Of a DNA stretch of 64,000 nt, positions 38,864-51,600 are shown piece after piece. How positions within the stretch are numbered: position 1 is the stretch's first letter; the number at the start of each line of letters is the position of its first letter. Below the pieces are notes generated by a model. That model was given only the letters and a program-made list of their open reading frames with translations. It made no database searches and had not been told where the DNA came from. Where the stretch lies: contig NC_080051.1 of assembly GCF_026212465.1 (NCBI RefSeq), positions 14,943,796-15,007,795 on the forward strand, in the 5' to 3' direction. The translations under genes were made by a program, and so were the position numbers. The DNA comes from Amaranthus tricolor. Lineage: Eukaryota; Streptophyta; Magnoliopsida; Caryophyllales; Amaranthaceae.

Positions 38864-39240
38864 GAATTTTTGAAATTGTTGAGCGAAAAAATAAAAAAAA
38901 GTAATTAAATAAGCGAAATTTTAAACAAATCCCAAAAGTAAGCGTCCAAACCCCAAAGCTGTGCTTTGGAGCTGTTCGCAGTTATTAACTGCGAACAGCA
39001 TATAAGACAAACTAGCTGTTCGCAGTTGGTAACTGCGAACAGTTCAAAAAACACAAAATAACTGTTCGCAGTTAGACTGCGAACAGCTATTTTGTCTTTT
39101 TTGACCTGTTCGCAGTTACTAACTGCGAACAGCTCCAAAGCACAGCTTTGAGGTTTGGACGCTTACTTTTGGGAAAAGTTTAATTCATCGCTTATTTGAT
39201 TAATTTTTTTTATTTTTTCGCTCAACTTTTTCAAATTTTC
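38864..39240. mobile_element. Mutator-type MITE built of TTCGCAG palindromes
   Basis: A 377-bp element with perfect 9-bp duplications CATAATTTT (38855-38863 and 39241-39249). Its arms of about 130 bp are near-identical inverted repeats (GAGCGAAAAAATAAAAAAAA, then AAGTAAGCGTCCAAAC, then CTTTGGAGCTGTTCGCAGTT). The centre carries more copies of the small palindrome CTGTTCGCAGTT-n-AACTGCGAACAG, four in all. Non-coding. Long inverted repeats plus a 9-bp duplication point to a Mutator-derived MITE. Confidence 0.92.
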
Positions 39241-39249
39241 CATAATTTT

Positions 39250-39673
39250 CTTTATGACTTTAACCTAACTATAGAATGTTGTTCTACTATAACCCAAGTA
39301 ATTATGTATTACTTCTAAAATTTAATACTATTCTGCCTTAATCTTAATACATTGAACTCTGTTTAATGAAAAATAATTAACATTATTTTAATACCAAATT
39401 GTGAATGGGCATTACTATACTTCGCCTCCTTTTTCATTATGTTGCCACCCTTTTTATATTGAAATTTCAATATTGCCCTTATAAAATTTCATAACTTTAA
39501 CTCTCTAATTTCTCTCTAAGAAAACTCTCCGAATTAAAGTTCAATATCGAAACACTATGACAATTGAAAATAATCACCAAAATGATTCGGTAAGCATCGA
39601 TAACGATCATTAATTTCAAATAAAAACGCTTGTGTTGAAATTAATACATGTTCACTCTTTTGGCTATAACCTT
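39250..39673. other. Intergenic spacer, no gene seen
   Basis: AT-rich sequence with no frames of note between the MITE and the gypsy LTR. Confidence 0.4.
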
Positions 39674-40425
39674 TGATAACCGGCTTCTAGCACGTCGTCA
39701 ATACTAAAAACCTTGACTATGCAAACAATATTTATAATCACCCTAATACTACTACAACAAGTGTAATGGTAAGTCGAGGGTCGAACCACAAGGATAAGGG
39801 ATGCTAGACTAAAGACTTGGTGTGGGATGAAAGGGGTATTTATAAGCTATGGAATGAAAGGGGTAAAAATGCCCTAAAAGCCCTCGGAGTTCGGTTTGCG
39901 AAGAAAAGAAATCGCGCAGTCTGGGGCTTGAATTCGGCCGAATGGAAGGTGTATTCGCCCGAATTGTCACCTATTCGACCGAATGGGGCTCCATTCGGGG
40001 TTTCCAGCATCTCCAGGCACATTTCCTTGAGTTCCAAAGGCCATTCGCTCGAATCATATCTTGGTTCACCCAAAGCAATTACCATTCGGCCGAATGGAGT
40101 AAGAATTCGGCCGAATGCTTTCCTTCTTGGTCTGTTTTCTTCTTTTGAAGCTTTAGATGCCTTCCGGACTTTGCGGGGACCTTGAGGAAGACTTAGAATG
40201 CTTGGGAAAGCTCCGGTGCGCGTGCCTAATCTTCGATCAAAGCATCTAAGTCTCGTACGCAACGTAAAATACCTTGAAATCTCCGAAAATACCTGAAATT
40301 ACCTCAAAACTCCATGGAGACAAGAACAAGGTAAAATCATGCGTAAAGTGTGTAAAAAACATTCTAAAACACGAGACTCGACACTACAATAAGGAGATAA
40401 ATGTGCTCTAAAAACGAGCACATCA
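39674..40425 (-). mobile_element. Athila/Tat-like gypsy 3' LTR
   Basis: On the minus strand it starts TGATGTGCTCGTTTTTAG directly after a purine tract (CTTGGGGGAGT), and ends GGTTATCA. Typical Athila/Tat LTR features are present: the 'gtggttcgaccctcgac' phrase near the end and many ATTCGGCCGAAT palindromes at 39930-40110. Overlapping open frames on both strands here (up to 140 codons) result from the GC-rich palindromic sequence and are not genes. Confidence 0.75.
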
Positions 40426-42900
40426 ACTCCCCCAAGCCAAACCTTTGCTAGTCCCTAGCAAAAGAACTAGCAGGGCAACATGAAAGCGCGAGGAAATAAC
40501 AAATCTAATCTACGAAAAACAATAAAACCTAAGACTTACTTTCGTAGGAATCAAGGTCGCACTTAGCGTGTGCAACAAGCCTTTTAAACCCCTAGGTCTC
40601 CCGTAGAGGACAAGTAAGGTCTCGTGAGGGTTTTCAGAAGGAAACCCACAAATCCAATACAAACATACATGGTGAGTGGAAATCAAAGCAACGCAAGCTG
40701 TGCACGAGCAATACTCTTCCCTAGCCATAGGTGTGCAAGTACAATGGTCTCAATAGAGCGCAATACCATGAAGAATGACCAATTCCACGGACTCGAGATC
40801 ACAAGGTAAGCTACAACACAGGCTATGCAACCCACTAACTAGAGAGGTCACAAGTTTACGCTCCCCGGGTTATTTCTCAAAAGATGTGAGAAATACGCAA
40901 TGACGCTCATGTATTTTATTATGGTTCGTGTTTCGCTCATAATCATCCGACTAAAGATGAGTCGGGAATCAAACACCTATTAGGGGCAAATCTTGGGGAT
41001 TATGTCATATCTAACTCCAGCACAGAACATACTAATCAGACCAAGTCGAACAGGTTTATGAAGGGTTGTAACGTTGGCTTTGGGTTAAGGTGGGATACAT
41101 TTGGGAATGTGGCGCTAAGTAGAGGATAGCAAGTGACCCTAAACACAACGACCATGAACATCTCATGACAAACCAATAAACACTATATCAACCAACTATA
41201 TTTACCCAAAAACCTCATGTAAGCACAAATGAACTCTATTATAAAACACCATGAAAAATTTTGAATTTCATCACAATTTGTGTTTTTAGGCTCATCTCCC
41301 AAATGAAAGTATAAATTTCCTCACTCAAATATTACCCATTATATATATGAAGAACAAGAGGAAGATCTCCTCACTCAATGAATGTGTATGTATATAAATG
41401 TGTTAATCACTATGTGAAGCACAAGAGGAAAAGGGAGAAATAATATGAGCAACAAATAATGAATAGAGTCATGATAAACCAACAACCACTAGACTAACCA
41501 AAAAGCCCACAACACAATGTAACTCACACCAACCCCACCATCACTACGCTATCCTCTAGGTCAAAAGAGGGAATATTTGGCTCATGTGGAGGTTAAATAG
41601 CGTGGCTACAAAAGAAAAGGTAAAGGCAAGAACTGGGCTTAACCTAAAGTCAATTTACGTCCATGGTAGGCTATTTGGCTATTTAGTTCAAATCTAACAA
41701 ACGTGTTATCATCCCTAGCCTAGGAAAAGCAGACTATGCTGGAGGAGAACAGACACAATACTTAGACCCCCTAACTAGCACTCAAATGAATGGAACTCGC
41801 AAGGAGTCCAAAAAGGCTCAATCCTCGCAGGCTAGTCGAAATGTGCCTCAAAAGGTAGTCATCCAAGCCACCAACCAAGCAAACCCAGATCCCCCAAGTC
41901 AGGTGAAAAATGGTTAATCGCTTGGTCCCAAAACAGGCACGGGGTTAGGAAAATGTGAGTATGCATAAGGCCACAGATGTACACACTAGAAGCTTGCATG
42001 CTAGTTTCACAACTCAAAACATTTTTATTGAAAACAGAAAAACAAAGCATGAATATGCAATATATACAACATGTCATGAATACAAGGTGAATATGCGAAA
42101 TATGTACAAAATAATATACGCAATGCACTAACTTAGAACTACATGAAACTAAATGCACAAACAAACGGGTAATAGTGACAATGATGTTGACCAATTCTCC
42201 CCCAAGCTTGCTAGTCCCTAGCAAAGAAAGAGAGAGAAGGAAAAGATGAAATGTTTGAAATAGAGGTCAATAGGATTGTCACAATACCCAACACAAACAC
42301 ATACTAGTCAATAATAAAGAGGAAAGAAGGTCATACCTAGGCTAGGAGGGCTTTCACTCCTAGCACTACCATCACCACCATCATAATGGGCAAAGAACTC
42401 TCCGCTCCTTGGAAGAAGTGGAGGCAAGAAGCGCGAGGCTAGAGTGATTGCCTCCCCCAAGCCAGGGTGAAGCTATATTCTTCATTTTTTATGTATTGCT
42501 CTTTTGAGCCTCCTTTCTTCTCTTTCTTGCCCTCTCGGGACCGTTAGCATTGACCCTCTCAACATCATCAAATCAATCGCAAACAAACCTCATGTCGAGG
42601 GTCAATGCTAATGGTCGTTTGGATCTGCAAGTTCTAACAAACAACACTACAAACCAAACGTGAGCAATGACTAGCAAAAATGCAATGCAATGAAAGGGAA
42701 CAAAAACGAAACAAAAAATAATATTTACAGTTGGGTTGCCTCCCAACAAGCGCTTCTTTAAGGTCTTTAGCTAGACCTGACTCACTATATAGTGAGTCAA
42801 ACTTTAGAGGATTTTGTCAAACTCACTCCTCACAACAACAGAAGTTGGGGAGTGGAAGAGGGAGAGAAGAAAGAAGAAAAGAAGAAACAAAACAAAGATC
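40426..42900 (-). mobile_element. Athila/Tat-like 3' non-coding region
   Basis: Between the terminal ORF and the LTR, the minus strand shows the family's recurrent phrases: GCGCTTGTTGGGAGGCAACC at about 42735-42755, and 'ctagggactagcaagcttgggggag' style motifs at about 42195-42230 and 40430-40465, near duplicates of each other. No protein domain is encoded. This is the long 3' untranslated part common to Tat/Athila elements. Confidence 0.65.
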
Positions 42901-42906
42901 GACTTT

Positions 42907-43743
42907 TCATAACGAGATGAAAAGCTGAAGGAAGAGCGAACGACGGGAAGAGGGGAGGGAAGCAAGCGGTAAGGCATCACAAGCATCAAGTTGAGCATGA
43001 TGGAGGGCGATGGGAAGCATCTCACAATGGCTAAGAGGTGTACAGTGAGACTCTACAGAAGGCACATCAAGGGTATCCACTTGAGACTCCTCAATCGAGG
43101 GCATATCTACCTCTAAGTCATTGGGTTCACTAGCTAGATGATCATGCACATATGTGAGGGGTTCATCTTGGTGAAGTGCACAAGGCTCCTCAACAAGAAC
43201 CCCGCCGGTAGGTGGTGCATCAACACAGGAAACGGGAGAGTCATGATGCAAGAATGTGGGGAATGTGAACTCCTCCCAATAGTACATATCATCATAAAAC
43301 TCATCCATAAGTTGATCATCAAGAGATGGAGGGGAGTAAGCAACAAGGCAAGGGGAGTCTAGGTCATGGTCTACCGCTAAGGGCACAAGGTGGTCATGGG
43401 TACCTAAGCTCTCCTCAAAACCCCTTTTCAATTGGTTAACACTCCACGTTCCCTCCAACTCATCCCCCATTGGTGTATCACCATATGCGTAATCGATAAA
43501 AGGGTAGGCTAGTGGAACCTCAAGGGGAGGGAAACCACGATATTCTTTCTTAAAGTTGTCCTTGGCCAACCATCTAAAGAAGTTTAGACATAGAATCGAG
43601 GTTTGGTCAAGGAGTGCACTTGAGTAAACATCATCCACTAATTCCCTAGTCTCACTATTCAAACCCTCATAAAGGTCAAGGCAAATTTGCCATTGTTCAA
43701 CATTATGCTCATTAGGGAGAGAATCCCCAACGAAAATAAGCAC
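42907..43743 (-). CDS. Acidic ORF of Athila/Tat-like retroelement, C-terminal part
   Basis: An open 278-codon frame, very acidic (many D/E, with runs such as DDQLMDEFYDDMYYWEEF), with no enzymatic motif that I recognise. Position is informative: it lies just upstream, in its own reading direction, of the 'ttgggaggcaaccc' motif that follows the last ORF of Athila/Tat-type elements. Its beginning is cut off where the copia element starts at about 43750, so reverse transcriptase and integrase are missing. It may be the uncharacterised third ORF of these elements. Host origin is unlikely given the flanking retroelement sequence. Confidence 0.55.
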   Translation of the reverse strand: MLIFVGDSLPNEHNVEQWQICLDLYEGLNSETRELVDDVYSSALLDQTSILCLNFFRWLAKDNFKKEYRGFPPLEVPLAYPFIDYAYGDTPMGDELEGTWSVNQLKRGFEESLGTHDHLVPLAVDHDLDSPCLVAYSPPSLDDQLMDEFYDDMYYWEEFTFPTFLHHDSPVSCVDAPPTGGVLVEEPCALHQDEPLTYVHDHLASEPNDLEVDMPSIEESQVDTLDVPSVESHCTPLSHCEMLPIALHHAQLDACDALPLASLPSSRRSLFLQLFISL

Positions 43744-43750
43744 ACTAGGG

Positions 43751-46700
43751 TCATATACTTGGAAAAATAGTTGAATGAGACAAAACTTCTACACTTTGCA
43801 AATATGTCTGATATTTGCAAACATATCAAGCTTCTTGCAGAACAATTAGCAAACGTTGATTGTCCGGTATCCGAACACAAGATGGTTATGCAGATAATTA
43901 CGGGACTCTCACCGGGTCAATTTGATACTTTGGCTACTATTATCTCTCAATCTGAACCCACTCCAAGTTTCAATAAAGCCCGCTCAATGTTCCTACTAAA
44001 GGAGACTCGACTCAATAAACAAGAAGAAAATAGGGCACATGCTCTTGTCACCCAACATTTTGATGGCTCTACCACCTCCTCTTCCACCCCAACACAGCCA
44101 CCCATTCAACAACAGGGCAGCAGCCACGCTGGCACTCATAGGAAAAGCAAAGGCAATCACAACGGTGCTAAATATGGTAAACCACGTGGAAGAGGGACGA
44201 ATAATGAGAAGCATCAAGCTCCTCAATGGGCTTATGGATGGGCACCAATCCCACAAGGAAAGTGGGCTTCACAACCATGTCCGTATCCAACTGACCAATA
44301 GCCCCTCAACCCATATACCGCGGCCCACAACAAGGCTCCATTTTAGGTCCACGGCCATCCCAACAAAAAGCCCAGCAGCAGCAGCACCACGCCTATTATA
44401 TGTGGGTACCCATCCTTCTTAACACAGTCCTCTTATATCTCTTACGGAGCTTGGTGAAGCATGTAGTTCTATGAGTATCAACCCCCCTGAGAACGGCTGG
44501 TACATGGATACCGATGCTACTTTCCACGTGACTCGTGACTCGGGTAATTTCTCTAAACTGTTTAATTTGAGAACTCCTTAATTTATTTATGTTGGTGATG
44601 GTAAACGTATTCCAATACATAGCTATGGCACTACAATCATTCCCTCACCTAACCCACCTTTCAACCTTAAGAATGTCCTATATGCTCCTAACATTATTAA
44701 AAATTTTACATCTGTTAGAAAATTTACATCTGACAATTTTGTATCTGTTGAGTTTGACCCTCTTGGTTTTTCTGTGAAGGACCTTCTTTCGGGGACTACT
44801 CTAGCTCGGTGCAATAGTGTGGGGGACCTCTACATATCCTTTTTCAACACCTTCTTCCGCTCATCATGGTAATAGTCAACTGTCTCTTGCCACAATTTTT
44901 CCTTCTGTTAGGCATCATAGACTTGGACATCTCGGCAAACCAATTTTTAATATTCTTCGAAACAAAAATTCAATTCGTTATAATGAGAGAAATAGTTCTC
45001 ATTTTTGCTATTCTTGTCCACTAGAAAAACATGTACGACTTCCTTTTAAGTCATCTACTACTAGTACTTTTGCTCTGTTTGACATCATACATGCGAATTT
45101 ATGTACATCTCCTATCTCTAGCAAATTGAGTCATAAATACTATCTTGTGTTGCTTGATGATTTCTCTCATTTTCTTTGGGTGTTTCCTATCAAGTATAAA
45201 TCTCAAGTCTATGATGTTTTTCTCCCTTTCCGAGCATATGTTAATAACTCAATTTGAAAAGAACCTTAAAACTTTTCAAAGTGATAATAGTCGCGAATTT
45301 GATAATACTCCCTTTCAATAATTTTTTGCTACTAATGATGTGGTCTTTCGTTTCTCTTGTCCAAATACTTCACCATAAAATGGCAAAGTTGAAAGAATTA
45401 TTCGCAATATTAAAAATATGTCTCGTACCATGCTTTTTCATGCCTCGCTTCCACCCACCTTTTAAGTTAATGCGGTACATATGGTTGTATATATTCTAAA
45501 AATTTTGCCTTCTACCACCATACAAAATCGCACCCCAACCGATATTTTATTCCGTAGAACTCCTACATACGACCGTCTTTGTATTTTCGGTTGCCTTTGC
45601 TACCCAAATTTAAGTTCGATTGCCCCCCATAAGCTTGCACTGAGTTCCGAACCATGTGTGTTCCTTGGTTTTCCTTCTAACCATCGGGGTTATTTTTGCT
45701 ACGACCTATCCTCCAATAAGATAACTATATCTCCACATGTCACTTTTGTTGAAGAACACTTCCCCTTCAAAAACATGCAACAGTTTAGGGACATCGATTA
45801 TACTTTTATGAAAAGTGATATTTGTCCATTTTTTATACCACATCTTACCCAAACCTTCTCAAACACTCAACTCATCTCCTCTACAAGCCCAACCACCTTA
45901 AACAATCCAACACCCTCAACACCTACTAGCCCATTCGAAAATTCTAGCCCACCTTCTTTTCCTTTAATCCCAATTGCACCACCTGCACCGAGTCCAGCCT
46001 CACATATCCCTTCTCGACCACCTTTACAACCATCTCACCCTATGGTCACTCGTGCTAAGTGTGGGATTTAGAAGCCAAACCCCAAATACCAAGCCAATCT
46101 TACGGTTCAATCTGTTTCACCCTCAACCAAAAATCTGAAATTAGCCATGCTTGACCATAATTGGAATACTGCCATGCATAAGGAATATGATGCTCTTACT
46201 AAACAACACACCTGGGATCTTGTTCCATGACCGGATGGGGTGAATATCATTCGCTGCATGTGGTTGTTTAAACACAAGTACAGGGAAAATAGTGATTTGG
46301 AGAGACATAAGGCAAGACTTGTTAATGGCAAGCCGTAACAGGTTGGTGTTGATTGTGATGAGACGTTTAGCCCTGTGGTAAAACCCACCAATATACGCAC
46401 TTTTTTGAGTATTTATATGTGGAGGCATTGGCGCATTTAATAACTAGATGTGAAAATTGCGTTTCTTTATGGTGATTTAAAAGAAACGGTCATTATGCAT
46501 CAACCTCCGGGATTTGTCAATCCCAATGCTCCTACACATGTTTGCCAGCTACGTAAGTTTCTCTATGGTCTTAAACAAGCTCTTCGAGCTCGGTATAACA
46601 GTTTATTAACTATCTCTTACAGGTTGGATTTGTATGTAGCAAAAGAGACAATTCTTTGTTTATTTTCCGTCAAAATGAAAATGTTGCATATCTGTTACTC

Positions 46701-47665
46701 TTTGTTGACGATATAATCCTCACAGCCTCGTCCGAGAAACTAAAGTGGGATATAGTTGCACTTCTGAAGTTCGTATTTGCAATGTCTGACCTAGACTAAC
46801 TTAGTTACTTCTTGGGCATCTCTATAAGCTGCAACAAAAAATTTTTGTTTCTAAGTTAGAGAAAATATGCACACAAAATTATTCATAGGGCAAAGATGGA
46901 CACATGTAAGCCCGTTGTCACACCTGTTGATACTAAGTCCAAACTTAGGGCTCTGGGTGGCGAACCTATGAGTAATCCATCTCTTTACCAGAGTCTTGCT
47001 AGTGCACTTTAGTACCTCACCTTCACAAGACTTGTTATCGCTTATGCTGTTCAACAGGTCTGTCTATTCATGCATGCTCCGAGGGAACCTCACTTTAACG
47101 CTCTTAAGTGCATTATCTGATATATTAAAGGCACCTTGATCATGGCCTTCATTTATACAAATCTACCCCTCTGAGACTAGTTTCATACACGGATGCCGAT
47201 TGGGCGGGTTGCCCGGATACTCATCGTTCTACTTCTGGGTACTGTGTTTATTTGGGTGATAACCTTATCTCTTGGTCTGCTAAACGACAGGCTACTCTTT
47301 CTAGATCTAGTGCCGAAGCCGAATATAGGGGTGTCGCTAATGTAGTTGCTGAAATTTGTTGGTCACGAAATTTACTGCTCGAGTTACATTGCCCTGTTCA
47401 ACGGGCTTCCTTAGTATATTGTGATAACATATATGTTGTGTACTTGTCATGTAATCCGGTTCAACATCAACGTACCAAACACATTGAGATGGATATTCAT
47501 TTTGTCTGTGATAAAGTTACTCTCGGGCGCATCAAGGTTCTTCATGTTCCATCTTCATACCAATGTGCAGATATTTTCACAAAAGGGTTGCCACGGAAAC
47601 TATTTTTAGACTTCAGATCCGGTCTAAGCATTCGACCTCCTCCCGCTTCAATTGCAGGGCTGTGA
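43751..47665 (+). pseudogene. Ty1/copia retrotransposon gag-pol, 5' truncated and mutated
   Basis: Order seen on the + strand: gag C-terminal part (43771-44301, with 'PQWAYGWAP' near its end), protease site altered to MDTDAT (44510; family D[ST]GA), GAG-pre-integrase 'RLGHL...CYSCPLEKH' (44910-45030), integrase core pieces (45080-45260, 45400-45780), reverse transcriptase with 'DVKIAFLYGDL' (46448) and VDDIIL (46703), and RNase H with TDADWAG, SSAEAEYR and 'QRTKHIEMDIHF' (47192-47520). At least ten stops or frameshifts break it. The gene order INT before RT defines copia. It resembles the Ale/Retrofit lineage. The 5' LTR and the start of gag are missing. Confidence 0.9.
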
Positions 47666-47842
47666 TAGATAATATGTCAATATTATCTCATTATCATTCT
47701 ATTATCTTGTGAATATTACGTAATATATTCTTTGTGTATTTTAGGCAATAGAGATATTCTCTCCTATATTTAGCTTGTAACTATTCCTACATATGATGCA
47801 ATCAGAATACTCCAATGAAAAGGAGAATTACACATTTCTACA
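47661..47842 (+). mobile_element. Copia 3' LTR
   Basis: Follows the pol stop directly; begins TGTGATAGATAATATGTC and ends TTTCTACA. The length of 182 bp is short but normal for this lineage. With the 5' LTR gone, no comparison of the pair or target duplication is possible. Confidence 0.65.
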
Positions 47843-47882
47843 TCTACTAGCCTGCCAGCATTATTATTTATATGATGAACTA

Positions 47883-47937
<55 letters not shown>
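47883..47937. repeat. (TTA)n microsatellite
   Basis: About 18 uninterrupted TTA/ATT units. Confidence 0.97.
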
Positions 47938-47939
<2 letters not shown>

Positions 47940-47940
<1 letters not shown>

Positions 47941-48697
47941 TCACTATGACCAAAATTGAATTTGTAGTCTATATGTAGAGAACAAAGAGTAAATGTTTAT
48001 CCAATGTGCTGTTGTTGATGGATGGATAGCTAAACAGGAGCAAGGTTCATTCATCACTTATGTACCAGGTGTTTTCTATGTATTACTGCTTGTAGGAGTC
48101 CTTGTTGAATTCTTGGCAAAAGTAAAACTGACAGGACCTGATTTCAATAGTCCTGTAAGTGGTATTGATCAAAATAGGCAAAGACATCCGAATATTACAG
48201 TAGTACGTACTCTATGTCAACAAATCCAAGTATCCAACAACGCACCGACACTCATCGTACACTTGAGCCCTTCACAAAGGAGTATCACTAACCACCATAC
48301 TTATCTAATCAAGTTTAACTGATTTCATCCTAATTTGCATTACATGACAAAATTTTACAGATTCATTGTGATGGTTATATTTCCATATATCATTCATTCA
48401 CCTGTGATATACAAGGATGAATCTACTAGTAATTTCGTCGATGTACAAGAGAACTTCTTTCTATACCTGTCCATATTGGGGATCTTAAGAGAGTATACTG
48501 TTATGAGACCACAGAATCATGGAATTCAATCTCTGGTCACATCAAAGCATGCATCACAACTGCATCTTGACTTGTGAGCTTGTTGTGACTGCAAAAGTTG
48601 TAAACTAATTGCATCACCTGAAATAAATGGTTCCTTAGCTGTTGATTGTGGTCCGCCAGGCATAACTGCATCTGAGATTAGAAACCCTAGGTCACTG
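47940..48697. other. SKI2 3' flank
   Basis: Holds the helicase 3' UTR (adjacent to the stop at 48698-48700, minus strand) and spacer. Two small frames of 80-109 codons show no domain. Confidence 0.5.
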
Positions 48698-51600
48698 TTA
48701 AACTCCTGTGATGTACAAGCTAGCTGCAAACACAATATCCCGCTTTATGGCATTGGAGGCCGCTTCCATTTTCTTGTACAGAGCAGAGTTTCCCATAATA
48801 GCAGCAGCACTTCTGAATTCTCGACATGTTTCATCAAGTCGGACAATAGTCCTCACTATCAGGCCTTCGGGAACATCAGTTAGCTCACAAATGTCAGCAA
48901 ATTCTGTACCCTGTACAAAGATGCTTTTAAAGTTTAGCTTCCAAAGAAAACATGCAATGAAGCATTTTCCAAGCAATTCTCAAGAGAAAAGGATTTCATA
49001 TGGGCACCATCAGTAGAAAATTTGTTACCTTTGCCCATTCATAAACTACTTCAACGAGACCAAACTTCAGATTTTCGCAAGCATACTCCTCCGGGCTTAT
49101 TGGGAGTTGAAAGTCGGCCTGTAACTCCCCCAGCCTAATAGCTGTAGCATATAATCTGGACAAAGATTAAAGCTAAAAATTATGCAAGGACATCCTAAGA
49201 TAATACGAAAATACAATGACTTCATTGACAAGAAGACCATCAAAAGGTACCATGATTTGGCATAATTGGCATGTATCTCATCTGAACTACCCAGCCCAAA
49301 CCTTAAACAATGTGATATGTTGTCTGTTGGCAAAAACCGAAACTAACCATACCCAAATAGCAATGTCAAGAATTTATTAGATGGTCATAAGAATAAAAAA
49401 TAGAACCAGCAACCTGAGACCGAATGAAACGATTCATCACTGAAATCGACACAAGACCAAAAAAACTCTGACAGACTCATTTGCCATCTCTATGTAAACT
49501 AAGATGGGATCAAGAGAAGTCTTAAAAACTTCATCCCCCCCCCCCCCCCCCCTCTTTAAACAACCCTCATTTATATCACATGTGATCCTGCTAACTATCC
49601 GAGAGGCAAAAACACCCCCTCCAACACCAAATTTCAGGAACTATGCAAGATTTTAATACATGCCAGATACAACATGGAAGCATACAAGGGCAATAACTAT
49701 ATGTACAGAAGTTGCTAACCTCTGCACAGCAGCAGATAGCTTGGGAGTTAAAGAAGGAACTGAGGTGTTCTTTTGCTGAAAAACAAATGCAGACATTAGA
49801 GCAACTGCTTCTTCTGGTTCCAGGTCCTCTAACTGGTTCTCAAACAAACACTCGGTACATATAAGCTCCTCCCCCGAGTTCATCTCACAAGCAACACGGC
49901 CTTTAATCTGAACTACAAGGTCATCATCTATACACCCAATTTCCTTAAGAACATCTATCTATGGACACAAAAACAACAAGAATTTAATAAGCAAGTGACT
50001 TAATCGCAATAAATCAAAACATTATACAGATAAGCATCCATACCCGCCCCTGAAAATCAGGCATCTGTTGAAGTGCTTTATCCGACATCTGATACTTCAA
50101 ATCATTGACTTCCTCTCTGTGCTTGAATATCTCCTTAACTAATTTCATATGGTCGTCCAACTTTATACATCCATGACACTTGTTTACCGCCATTTTTTGC
50201 AATAACCCGTTCCATTTATAATAAGCTTCAACAAGGTTCACATCTTTCAGCTTCAAATCTGAATAGTAATCAAAAGTGTAATGTATGTCATTCTCATAAT
50301 TGCATTACTCTTGTTTCATTGCTCTTATTCCCCTCCCCTTTCTCTCTTCAAATTTTATGTTCCTTATTGTGTGTATGCCTGAGGGATGCAGAATTGCAGA
50401 TTCAATATCCAAATCTCCAAATGACTGTTAAAGATAGGATTAACAAATGCAGGTATTAACTTGTCAAGTGGAACTGTTAAAAACTACTTTGAAATACACA
50501 TATTGTCAAAAAACACTGTTAAGAACCAAACCATCCATGAACAAGGATGTGTTTTTAACACCTAGTGGGGCAAGCCTTAGCTTGCATTGAAGAAGGCATA
50601 GATGAGGAAGCAAGGAAGCAAGGAAGCAAGAGAGAAGAAGGAAAACGTGAAGAAACAGTGTACTCAACTGATCAATGGCGAAGAAACAGTGGGTGGCTCA
50701 ATCGAGCACACCAGTCACAGGCTTGTTTTCTATGTAAGCATGAGCAAATCTCTTTGGGGATTCCAATGTAAGACTTTTTTGACCTTTTGAGCCAAGAAAG
50801 AGGGTCTCTAAGTTTAGAAGAAGTGTAGAGGAAGAGTGCAAGCAACATTTCTTAGGTTTTAAACCTTGTGAGGGTGTGCTTTTATTTTGTGAGAAACTCC
50901 ATAGGAGTTCATGCATAATCTAGAGAGTGAGTTTGAGTGAGAAATTTCTTAATGTAATTGTTGAATTAATGTAAGGAAACATTAATCTTTGATTTTGGGG
51001 AAGGGTAGCTTAAGGAACCATTAGTACACTTGTGTTCTTGATTTATGCTGCTTTATGTGTTTGTTGTGTTCAATCTGTTCCATTCTCTTCTCTTCCTTTG
51101 AGTGTCTATATTCGCAGCTACTTTAAAATTTTTAAATGAAAAACTAGAGAGTGTTTTTGAATGAGAAATTTCTTAATGTAATTGTTGAATTATCATAAGG
51201 AAATATAAATCTTTGATTTTGGGGAAGGGTAGCTTAAGGTACCATTAGTACACTTGAGTTCTTGCTTTTGCTGCTTTATGTGTTTGTTCTGTTCAATCTC
51301 TTGATGTTCCATTCTCTTCTCTTCCTTTGAGTGTCTATATTCACAGCTACTTTAAAAAATTTTAATCAAATACTATCTTATATCTTTGCAAAAGAGTACC
51401 AACTAACGTTTTCCATCCATTTGATCATCAAAGTGAGAGTTGACTAACATGTGCCTTGCATCAACTTTTTAAATATGACTAAATGATTTTATTCCTGCTT
51501 TGATTAATGTTATATGGAAGTTTATATATAAAAAAACAATTGTCTTATGGAAAATATAGGGGGAGAGGATAAAATGAAAGGGTAGTTTATATCCAACAGG

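Noticed and set aside
38930..39180. CRISPR-like spacing of TTCGCAG palindromes
   Set aside because: Eukaryotic context, spacers not uniform, and the whole is a TIR element with a 9-bp duplication.
39817..40262. Overlapping frames of 122 and 140 codons on opposite strands
   Set aside because: Produced by GC-rich ATTCGGCCGAAT palindromes inside a gypsy LTR.
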